A stretch of 6,117 nucleotides of DNA, taken from positions 1-6,117 of the forward strand of contig JAJYIO010000093.1 of NCBI GenBank assembly GCA_021790035.1. The letters run 5' to 3'. Positions 1 to 5,512 of the stretch are shown piece after piece. How positions within the stretch are numbered: position 1 is the stretch's first letter; every line of letters begins with the position of its first letter. Source of the DNA: a bacterium. GTDB lineage: Bacteria > Cyanobacteriota > Sericytochromatia > S15B-MN24 > VGJW01. A program made the translations under genes and the position numbers. The notes below the pieces were generated by a model. That model saw only the letters and a list, made by a program, of their open reading frames with translations. It had not been told where the DNA came from and did no database searches.

Positions 1-122
1 GAGGAAGCCCCATGATACCAGCCCCTATGCACTCCCCCCCGAGGGCATCCTGCGCCGATCCGCCTGCACAGGGGCGATCGCCGGGTTGGCCAAATGGCCC
101 CAAAGGCCTGGGCCACTCGGCC

Positions 123-151
123 TTGCAGCCAGACACCAACCGACATAAAGA
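123..151 (+). promoter_or_regulatory. weak candidate promoter of the zinc-ribbon gene
   Basis: TTGCAG at 123-128 and TAAAGA at 146-151 are separated by 17 bases, and the second lies in the only AT-rich patch (about 144-158) upstream of the gene. Each hexamer matches the sigma-70 consensus at only 3 of 6 positions; CATAAA at 144-149 is an alternative -10. The call rests on position and local base composition and is weak. Confidence 0.2.
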
Positions 152-205
152 TTAGCTAAGCGTCGGCCAAACCCCGTGACTGCCGACGGACCGAGGAGGG
201 TATCG

Positions 206-490
206 ATGTCGGACCGCCAGAAGGAAGAGAAGCGCCAGCGCAATCTCGCGTACGCCAAGAAATTCAAGAAGAAAAAGAAGAAGACGGCTTCTGCGCCGAA
301 TCCCTTCATCTTGATGGCACCCTCTGCGGGCCCGTTCCCTGCGACCTGCGCTCGCTGCAAGAAGCAGACCGAGGTGCCCTTCCGCCCGACCGGGCTCAAG
401 CCCGTCTACTGCGACGAATGCTTCGCCCTGGTTCGTTCGGGGGCGTACGTGCCGCCGTCGACCGAGGCCGAGCCGGCTCCGGTCGGCTGA
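206..490 (+). CDS. small Lys-rich CxxC-x17-CxxC zinc-ribbon protein
   Basis: This encodes a 94-aa protein. The N-terminal half is highly basic and probably disordered, with a lysine tract KKFKKKKKK at residues 18-26. The C-terminal half has two CxxC knuckles, C48/C51 and C69/C72, exactly 17 residues apart and flanking the segment EVPFRPTGLKPVYC. That pattern matches the short zinc-ribbon family described as CxxC-x17-CxxC, in which four cysteines bind one zinc ion; the molecular role of the family is not established. The Lys tract next to a zinc ribbon suggests nucleic acid or ribosome contact, which is inference. The ATG at 206 is chosen because GGAGGG at 195-200 lies 5 bases upstream. A GTG at 176 in the same frame lacks such a site and would add ten unneeded residues. 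The gene stands alone and is followed by a strong hairpin, so it is probably monocistronic. Confidence 0.85.
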   Translation: MSDRQKEEKRQRNLAYAKKFKKKKKKTASAPNPFILMAPSAGPFPATCARCKKQTEVPFRPTGLKPVYCDECFALVRSGAYVPPSTEAEPAPVG

Positions 491-512
491 AGCCCGCCCT
501 GGATTCGGGTTC

Positions 513-546
513 GCACAGAGGCCTCCCGTGAGGAAGGCCTCTGTGC
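513..546 (+). terminator. terminator-like hairpin after the zinc-ribbon gene
   Basis: A perfect 12-bp inverted repeat, GCACAGAGGCCT (513-524) against AGGCCTCTGTGC (535-546), encloses a 10-base loop and starts 22 bases after the stop codon at 490. The trailing sequence CCGTCTTC is only weakly T-rich, so termination may be inefficient or factor-assisted. Position and stem strength argue for a transcript end or an mRNA-protecting 3' stem. Confidence 0.6.
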
Positions 547-600
547 CCGTCTTCACCGGGCCCGCTTGACGTCGGGAGCGCCCGTTGGGGTTCGCCGGCC

Positions 601-652
601 ATCAAAGGGCGGTCTGCGAAACCACCAGGTCTCGCGACCGCCACGCTTTGAT
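601..652. other. long imperfect hairpin, 21 bp, in the convergent spacer
   Basis: ATCAAAG (601-607) pairs with CTTTGAT (646-652), then GGCGGTC (608-614) with GACCGCC (636-642), with ACG 643-645 bulged. After a bulged T615, GCGA (616-619) pairs with TCGC (632-635), then an A620/C631 mismatch, then ACC (621-623) with GGT (628-630) around an ACCA tetraloop. That is 21 base pairs in 52 nt. It lies 31 bases beyond the stop of the minus-strand gene, so it could be that gene's 3' end, a bidirectional block between convergent transcripts, or a small structured RNA. No T-run follows on either strand, so it is not a standard intrinsic terminator. Confidence 0.6.
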
Positions 653-674
653 CTGCGTTTCCCGCAGCGAAACG
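653..674. other. small hairpin with two alternative pairings
   Basis: CGTTTC (656-661) and GAAACG (669-674) form a perfect 6-bp stem with a 7-base loop. CTGCG (653-657) can instead pair with CGCAG (663-667), so the two forms exclude each other. It lies between the large hairpin at 601-652 and the stop codon of the minus-strand gene, and could be part of that gene's 3' end structure. Confidence 0.35.
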
Positions 675-683
675 ATCCTGCGC

Positions 684-884
684 TCAGGACGCCTGGCCGG
701 GGGTGCGTCCCTTGGGGGTCTGGGCGAACCGAACCCGCAGGAGGCACTCCCCCGAATGGTTGAGCTGCTCGGCGACGACGTACATCTCGAGCTGCTTCAA
801 GACGGTCTCCAGAGACAAAGAGGGCTCGGAGTAGGTCCGGAGCATCAGGACTTCGTCGTTCCGGTGAACTTCGGCTTCAATCAC
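684..884 (-). CDS. unrecognised 66-aa small protein
   Basis: I do not recognise the family. The product begins MIEAEVHRNDEVLM, has a probable amphipathic helix around residues 24-42 (SLETVLKQLEMYVVAEQLN), then a hydrophobic strand-like segment GECLLRVRFA, and ends in a basic, probably flexible tail. A compact beta-alpha-beta fold is plausible, but that is inference from residue pattern only. There is no signal peptide, membrane segment or metal motif. It is judged real because the GTG start at 884 has a strong ribosome binding site at the right distance, and codon third positions are mostly G or C as in the other genes here. It converges on the zinc-ribbon gene and diverges from recA, sharing the 418-base control region with recA. 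The single cysteine (in GECLL) is the only obvious potentially reactive residue. Confidence 0.75.
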   Translation of the reverse strand: MIEAEVHRNDEVLMLRTYSEPSLSLETVLKQLEMYVVAEQLNHSGECLLRVRFAQTPKGRTPGQAS

Positions 885-890
885 CGTATG

Positions 891-897
891 CTCCTTT
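891..897 (-). promoter_or_regulatory. ribosome binding site deciding the GTG start at 884
   Basis: On the minus strand AAAGGAG is followed after 6 bases by GTG, the only well-placed start for the 66-aa protein. This near-perfect anti-SD match is the main support for the gene being translated. Confidence 0.8.
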
Positions 898-917
898 CGA
901 GCTGGCCCACGGCTCTT

Positions 918-970
918 CTCGAGAGGTCTCTCGAGCCTGCCGCGGGTGCCCTCGCCAGTCGCCTCGAGAG
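918..970. promoter_or_regulatory. CTCGAGAG inverted repeats, possible operator
   Basis: CTCGAGAG (918-925) and CTCTCGAG (928-935) form a perfect 8-bp inverted repeat separated by GT; a third copy, CTCGAGAG, lies at 963-970. They sit 34-86 bases upstream of the minus-strand start and 110-170 bases upstream of the recA -10. They could be a protein-binding site controlling the divergent pair, or a hairpin in the leader of the minus-strand mRNA. No known regulator site is recognised. Confidence 0.4.
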
Positions 971-1079
971 TCTCGCGCCAGGCGCGGGGCGATGACTCCC
1001 GACCGGCTCATCGCGGCTCCCGGGGCAATGCTATGCCGTCCGCGGGCAGGCGGGCATGGCCAGATTGCCCAATGTTGCG

Positions 1080-1088
1080 TGCTATAAT
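1080..1088 (+). promoter_or_regulatory. extended -10 promoter for recA
   Basis: TGCTATAAT at 1080-1088 is a perfect extended -10 (TGnTATAAT) in otherwise GC-rich DNA. No good -35 is present: TTGCCC at 1065-1070 would leave only 12 bases of spacing, as expected when the TGn element substitutes for a -35. Transcription would start near 1095, giving a recA leader of about 208 nt. Confidence 0.65.
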
Positions 1089-1134
1089 TGGTCTTTGCCT
1101 TCAGGCGGCGAGCCGGCGCGTGAGATCGCCCCCT

Positions 1135-1147
1135 GGATGCTTCTAGA
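1135..1147 (+). repeat. direct repeat copy 1 in the recA leader
   Basis: GGATGCTTCTAGA matches GGACGCTTCTAGA at 1282-1294 at 12 of 13 positions, 147 bases apart. This copy lies about 40 bases after the predicted transcription start. Confidence 0.45.
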
Positions 1148-1193
1148 TCGACTCCAGCCGGGCGTTTCCCAGTTGTGGCCAGGCGTTGCTGGT

Positions 1194-1214
1194 GCTTCGA
1201 TCCCCGAAGCGGGG
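1194..1214 (+). promoter_or_regulatory. mutually exclusive hairpins in the recA leader
   Basis: GCTTCG (1194-1199) pairs perfectly with CGAAGC (1205-1210) across a 5-base loop. The overlapping CCCC (1202-1205) can instead pair with GGGG (1211-1214) across GAAGC. The two stems share bases 1205-1210 and cannot coexist. This layout resembles a switchable leader, but could also be chance in GC-rich DNA. Confidence 0.35.
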
Positions 1215-1281
1215 CATGACAGGGTTGCATCGCCGCAATCACGGCCTCGGCCGACCGCGCCGAAGGCGCCGGGGCGCCATC

Positions 1282-1294
1282 GGACGCTTCTAGA
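1282..1294 (+). repeat. direct repeat copy 2, overlapping the recA ribosome binding site
   Basis: GGACGCTTCTAGA contains most of the perfect palindrome TTCTAGAA (1288-1295) and runs into the recA SD GAAGGA (1293-1298). Anything binding here as DNA or RNA could affect recA initiation; whether it does is unknown. Confidence 0.45.
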
Positions 1295-1302
1295 AGGAAA
1301 GT

Positions 1303-2349
<1,047 letters not shown>

Positions 2350-2405
2350 GCGCCTCGAACGAAATGAGTTACCCACCGTCTGCGCCGACACTCTCGAATG
2401 AAACG

Positions 2406-2504
2406 CCACCTGCCGAGCAGGGCTACGCAGCAGCTTGCCCGCAGCGGGGGGTAGTTTGCGGGGGGCAAGGCCCCCTGCAAGTCACTGCCCCGAAGGGGAG
2501 GTTC
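2406..2504 (+). repeat. 99-bp tandem repeat, copy 1
   Basis: First of two head-to-tail 99-bp units between recA and rny. It differs from copy 2 at 3 positions (2415, 2446, 2501). Each unit has a GC-rich 5' part beginning CCACCTGCC, a strong central hairpin and a small CCCC-GAA-GGGG hairpin near its 3' end. The unit length is a multiple of three and is stop-free in several frames, which creates spurious long ORFs here. The AAGGGGAG near the end of this copy (2493-2500) has no start codon at a usable distance. Confidence 0.9.
2456..2480 (+). other. strong hairpin in repeat copy 1
   Basis: TTGCGGGGGGC (2456-2466) pairs with GCCCCCTGCAA (2470-2480) around an AAG loop: 11 pairs, including one G-U at 2460/2476. 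No T-run follows, so it is more likely an mRNA-stabilising, pausing or processing stem between recA and rny than an intrinsic terminator. Confidence 0.6.
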
Positions 2505-2554
2505 CCACCTGCCAAGCAGGGCTACGCAGCAGCTTGCCCGCAGCAGGGGGTAGT

Positions 2555-2579
2555 TTGCGGGGGGCAAGGCCCCCTGCAA
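2555..2579 (+). other. strong hairpin in repeat copy 2
   Basis: This repeats the stem of copy 1 exactly, with the same 11 pairs and AAG loop, and ends 26 bases before the rny start. In a recA-rny transcript the two stems would lie in series. Confidence 0.6.
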
Positions 2580-2591
2580 GTCACTGCCCCG

Positions 2592-2599
2592 AAGGGGAG
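2592..2599 (+). promoter_or_regulatory. rny: rny ribosome binding site inside a small hairpin
   Basis: AAGGGGAG lies 6 bases before the GTG at 2606 and fixes the rny start. CCCC (2587-2590) can pair with GGGG (2594-2597) across a GAA loop, which would hide the SD core. The 4-bp GC stem could moderate rny translation; this is inference. Confidence 0.65.
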
Positions 2600-2605
2600 T
2601 TTCTT

Positions 2606-4156
2606 GTGAGCGGTTCCACCCTGATCTTCGCCTTCGGCGCAGCCCTGCTCGTCCTGGCGATCGGATTGTTCGTATACACCCAGATCCGGCGCTCCAAGAC
2701 CGAGGCCCAGGTCGCAGCCGCCATCCGGGAGGCCGCCGAGGCCCGCGCCAAGGCCGAGGTCGAGATCGAGAACGCCCACAAGTCGGCGCTCCTCGAGGCC
2801 AAAGAGGAAGCCGATCGCCAGAAGGCCGAGCACGAGGGCCTGCTCAAGGAGCAGCTCGAGGACCTGAGGGCCCGGGAGCGCCGCATGGACCAGCGCGAGA
2901 CCTTCCTCGACCAGAAGGCCGAGAGCCTCGACCGCAAGTCCGCCGACATCAACGTCACCGAAACCCGCATCGCCAAGCTCCAGGACGAAGCCGAGGCCCT
3001 GCGAGACAGGCACGTCGCCGAGCTCGAGCGCGTCGCCGGCCTCACCCGGGAGGCCGCCCGGGCGCAGCTCATGGATCGCCTCGACGAAGAGCTGTCCAGA
3101 GAGGCCGCCGCCAAGATCAAGCGCGTCGAGCAAGAGACCAAGGAGCAGGCGGATCGCCGCGCCCGCGAGATCCTGACGACGGCCATCCAGCGCACCGCGG
3201 TCGATCACTGCGTCGAGCGGACGGTCTCGGTCGTCCAGCTTCCGACCGACGACATGAAGGGGCGGATCATCGGACGCGAGGGTCGCAACATCCGCGCCCT
3301 CGAGACCGCAACCGGCATCGATCTCATCATCGACGACACGCCCGAGGCGATCATCCTGTCCAGCTTCGATCCGGTGCGCCGCGAGGTCGCTCGCATCGCC
3401 ATCGAGCGACTGGTCGCCGATGGCCGGATCCACCCGGCCCGCATCGAGGAGCAGGTCGACCGCGCCCGCCACGAGGTCGAGGAGACGATCAAGGCCGAGG
3501 GCGAGAAAGCGCTGCTGGAGCTCGGGATCGCCGGCGCCCACGCCGAGATCGTCCGCACGCTAGGCCGCTTGCGGTACCGGACCAGCTACGGTCAGAACGT
3601 CCTGGCCCACACCAAGGAGGTCGCGCACGTCTGCGCCTCCATCGCCGCCGAGATCGGCGCCAACGTCGCGGTGGCCAAGCGGGCCGCCCTGTTCCACGAT
3701 CTCGGCAAGGCCATCAGCCACGAGCACGAAGGCGCCCACGCCGTTCTCGGGGCGGACCTCGCCCAGAAGTACGGAGAACGGCCCGACGTCGTACACGCCA
3801 TCCGCGCTCACCACTACGACGTCGAACCCGCCTCGATCGAAGCCTGCCTCGTCATCCTTTCCGACGGCATCTCGGCGGCACGCCCGGGCGCCCGGCGAGA
3901 GAACATCGACGTCTACATCAAGCGCCTCGAGAAGATCGAGGAGATCGCCCGCTCCTTCACGGGCATCGAGCGCGTCTTCGCGGTCCAGGCTGGCCGCGAG
4001 GTGCGGGTCATGGTGGCTCCGGACGTGGTGGACGACGTGATGGCCGCCAAGATCGCACGCGACGTGGCCCGGCGGATCGAGACCGAGATGGAATATCCCG
4101 GGATGATCAAGGTGACCGTCATCCGGGAGACCCGCAGTACCGAGTTCGCCAAGTGA
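2606..4156 (+). CDS. rny: ribonuclease Y
   Basis: RNase Y is a membrane-anchored endoribonuclease that initiates mRNA decay and processing, cutting single-stranded RNA with preference for 5' monophosphate ends. The 516 residues match the family (about 520). In order: one transmembrane segment at about 5-25 (LIFAFGAALLVLAIGLFVY) followed by basic RR; a long charged coiled coil at about 30-195; a KH RNA-binding domain with GRIIGREGRNIR at 219-230; an HD phosphohydrolase domain with the catalytic pair H364-D365 in HDLGKA; then HHYDVEP and ISAARPGARRE; and a conserved C-terminal region including YPGMIKVTVIRE. All expected catalytic motifs are present. The GTG at 2606 is chosen because it has a ribosome binding site and puts the membrane helix at the N-terminus. 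The frame stays open upstream to 2435, but only through the 99-bp repeats. ymdB follows, as in Bacillus. Confidence 0.97.
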   Translation: MSGSTLIFAFGAALLVLAIGLFVYTQIRRSKTEAQVAAAIREAAEARAKAEVEIENAHKSALLEAKEEADRQKAEHEGLLKEQLEDLRARERRMDQRETFLDQKAESLDRKSADINVTETRIAKLQDEAEALRDRHVAELERVAGLTREAARAQLMDRLDEELSREAAAKIKRVEQETKEQADRRAREILTTAIQRTAVDHCVERTVSVVQLPTDDMKGRIIGREGRNIRALETATGIDLIIDDTPEAIILSSFDPVRREVARIAIERLVADGRIHPARIEEQVDRARHEVEETIKAEGEKALLELGIAGAHAEIVRTLGRLRYRTSYGQNVLAHTKEVAHVCASIAAEIGANVAVAKRAALFHDLGKAISHEHEGAHAVLGADLAQKYGERPDVVHAIRAHHYDVEPASIEACLVILSDGISAARPGARRENIDVYIKRLEKIEEIARSFTGIERVFAVQAGREVRVMVAPDVVDDVMAAKIARDVARRIETEMEYPGMIKVTVIRETRSTEFAK

Positions 4157-4157
4157 T

Positions 4158-4174
4158 CGCCCCTGGTCCGGGCG
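4158..4174 (+). terminator. weak hairpin just after rny
   Basis: CGCCC (4158-4162) pairs with GGGCG (4170-4174) across 7 bases, directly after the rny stop, followed by CGCTCTTGCG with a poor T-tract. It may be a partial terminator or processing stem; ymdB begins only 75 bases after rny, so read-through is expected. Confidence 0.25.
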
Positions 4175-4231
4175 CGCTCTTGCGTTCGAATCCCAGATTT
4201 CGGCCGCCAGGCCCTAGATAGTCGGTTCCTC

Positions 4232-5008
4232 TTGCTCCACGTCCTCTTCATCGGCGACGTCATCGGCCACCCGGGACTCGAAGCCGTTGCCATGGGCATC
4301 GCACGGGTCAAGAAGGAACACCCGGTCGATCTGGTGATCGCCAACGGCGAGAACTCGGACAACGGCTTCGGCCTCTCCGAGAAGAGCTACAACGCTCTCA
4401 AGGCCTCGGGCGTCGACATCATCACCCTCGGCAACCACGCCTGGGACAAGAAGGAGATCTTCCGCTTCATCGACACGGCCGAGGATATCGTCCGGCCGGC
4501 CAACTACCCGCCCGGCACGCCAGGCCGGGGCTGGGCCGCCAAGCAGGTCAACGGCCATGAGGTCGCGATCATGCAGGTGCTGGGCCGGACCTTCCTCAAC
4601 ATCGGCGATTGTCCCTTCCAGGCGGCCGAGCGCGAACTCAAGGCCCTCTCCCGGCGAACCCGCCTGATCCTGGTGGACGTGCACGCCGAGGCGACGGCCG
4701 ACAAGCAGGCTCTGGGCGTGTACCTGGATGGCCGGGTCAGCGCCGTTCTGGGGACCCACACCCACGTCCAAACGGCCGACGAACAGATCCTTTCGTCCGG
4801 GACAGGGTATATTAGCGATGTCGGCATGACGGGCCCCAGCCGGTCGGTTCTCGGCATGCGGCCCGAACTCTCCCTCAAGCGCATCCGAGAACAACTCCCG
4901 GTCCGGTTCGAAGTCGCGGAAGGGCCAACGGTCTTCTGCGCCGCATGGCTGGCCATCGACACCGAGACGGGCCTGACACAGCAGATCGAACGTATCCAGC
5001 ATCGTTGA
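4232..5008 (+). CDS. ymdB: YmdB-family metallophosphoesterase (TIGR00282 type)
   Basis: This is a cytoplasmic calcineurin-like phosphodiesterase with a two-metal active site. The B. subtilis protein hydrolyses 2',3'-cyclic nucleotides and affects biofilm and developmental gene expression. The 258 residues are close to the family length. Motifs in order: FIGDVIG with D9, NGEN at 38-41 followed by GFGL, GNHAWD at 67-72, DVHAEAT at 149-155, GTHTHVQTAD from 174, then SDVGMTGP. All metal ligands of the family appear to be present. The start is TTG at 4232, the only start codon that gives the family N-terminus (MLHVLFIGD); the frame is open upstream to the rny stop but offers no ATG, GTG or other TTG. 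No clear SD precedes it, which is unusual for this window. It follows rny by 75 bases and precedes spoVS by 49, consistent with one operon. Confidence 0.95.
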   Translation: MLHVLFIGDVIGHPGLEAVAMGIARVKKEHPVDLVIANGENSDNGFGLSEKSYNALKASGVDIITLGNHAWDKKEIFRFIDTAEDIVRPANYPPGTPGRGWAAKQVNGHEVAIMQVLGRTFLNIGDCPFQAAERELKALSRRTRLILVDVHAEATADKQALGVYLDGRVSAVLGTHTHVQTADEQILSSGTGYISDVGMTGPSRSVLGMRPELSLKRIREQLPVRFEVAEGPTVFCAAWLAIDTETGLTQQIERIQHR

Positions 5009-5057
5009 AATAGCCCCGTCACCAGGCGAGGCCACACCGTAACCAGAGGTCAGGGCA

Positions 5058-5324
5058 GTGGACGCCAGCGTCTTCAAGGTCTCAGCAAAGTCGAACCCTT
5101 CGTCGGTGGCCGGAGCCCTCGCCGGAGTCCTGAGAGAGCGTGGACGAGCGGAGCTGCAGGCGATCGGTGCCGGGGCGATCAACCAGGCCATCAAGGCGGT
5201 CGCCATCGCTCGCGGATACGTCGCGCCCGGCGGAATGGACCTCGTGTGCGTCCCCGCCTTCATCGACATCGAGATCGACGGCGAGGAGAGAACGGCGATC
5301 AAGCTCATCGTCGAGCCTCGGTAG
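5058..5324 (+). CDS. spoVS: stage V sporulation protein S (SpoVS)
   Basis: SpoVS is a small Alba-like, probably nucleic acid-binding protein. In B. subtilis it affects septation and sporulation stage V; it is also conserved in non-sporulating bacteria as a developmental or general regulator. The 88 residues match the family and most of the protein reads like the consensus: KVSAKSNPSSVAGALAGVLR at 7-26, QAIGAGAINQAIKAVAIARG at 34-53, VPAFIDIEIDGEERTAIKL at 65-83, and the terminal IVEPR. The start is GTG at 5058, with AGAGGT (5044-5049) 8 bases upstream. It lies 49 bases after ymdB and is probably co-transcribed. Its presence does not show that this organism forms spores. Confidence 0.95.
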   Translation: MDASVFKVSAKSNPSSVAGALAGVLRERGRAELQAIGAGAINQAIKAVAIARGYVAPGGMDLVCVPAFIDIEIDGEERTAIKLIVEPR

Positions 5325-5351
5325 GGCGAGCGCCCGCGAGCTGCTGGCTCG
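5324..5351 (+). terminator. two small adjacent stem-loops after spoVS
   Basis: GGGC-GAGC-GCCC (5324-5335) begins at the last base of the spoVS stop codon, and CGAGC-TGCTG-GCTCG (5337-5351) follows immediately. Both are short and no T-run follows (AGGTCCC), so termination is uncertain. The 188-base spacer to hpf makes a transcript end here reasonable. Confidence 0.3.
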
Positions 5352-5413
5352 AGGTCCCATTCGCCCTGCGCCGGACCCGGGTCGAGACTCCACCGGTTGC
5401 CGGGATGGGTGGC

Positions 5414-5442
5414 TGGCACGCCGGGCGATCATCCCGTAACAT
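5414..5442 (+). promoter_or_regulatory. weak candidate promoter for hpf
   Basis: TAACAT at 5437-5442 matches the -10 consensus at 4 of 6 positions in one of the few AT-containing patches of the spacer. TGGCAC at 5414-5419 lies 17 bases upstream but is a poor -35 (2 of 6). It would give a leader of about 64 nt. TGGCACG also resembles a sigma-54 -24 element, but the -12 TTGCA is missing. Confidence 0.2.
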
Positions 5443-5512
5443 GTTTCCTCCCAGGCCTCATCCCTGAGGCGGGAGCCCTCAAACGCATCGTCACCAGAAG
5501 CGAGGATCGGGA

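Larger units (their letters stand above)
885..1302. other. divergent intergenic control region
   Basis: These 418 bases between the minus-strand small gene and recA hold no supportable protein gene of normal size. From left to right they contain the minus-strand ribosome binding site, an inverted CTCGAGAG pair with a third copy downstream, an extended -10 promoter for recA, and a transcribed leader of about 200 nt with alternative hairpins and a direct repeat next to the recA start. I searched by eye for a LexA-type SOS box (GAAC-N4-GTTC, the alphaproteobacterial GTTC-N7-GTTC, the E. coli CTGT-N8-ACAG, the cyanobacterial AGTAC...GTACT) and saw none convincing. Confidence 0.7.
2505..2603 (+). 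repeat. 99-bp tandem repeat, copy 2, carrying the rny ribosome binding site
   Basis: Second unit, 96 of 99 bases identical to copy 1. It ends only 2 bases before the rny start codon, so its last bases are the rny translation initiation region. The near identity of the copies implies recent duplication or ongoing homogenisation. The family is not recognised. Confidence 0.9.

Noticed and set aside
1..205. Possible 3' end of an upstream gene, for example a frame ending with TGA at 13-15.
   Set aside because: Only four codons (EEAP) are visible in that frame and the other open frames give unconvincing peptides; nothing can be supported.
2406..2603. The tandem repeats as a CRISPR array or insertion sequence end.
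   Set aside because: The units are 99 bp, directly adjacent with no unique spacers, and there is no transposase gene or matching terminal inverted repeat in the window.
2522..3541. A long minus-strand frame opposite rny.
   Set aside because: Shadow of the RNase Y coding strand; Leu/Gly/Asp-rich with no recognisable motif.
4181..4195. GTTCGAATCCC resembling a tRNA T-arm.
   Set aside because: The flanking bases do not form the 5-bp T-stem and no anticodon arm or acceptor stem can be drawn around it.
4214..5419. A 401-codon minus-strand frame opposite ymdB and spoVS.
   Set aside because: It spans two confidently identified genes on the other strand and carries no family motif.
5414..5430. TGGCACG as a sigma-54 promoter upstream of hpf.
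   Set aside because: The required GC of the -12 element (TTGC) at the right spacing is absent.
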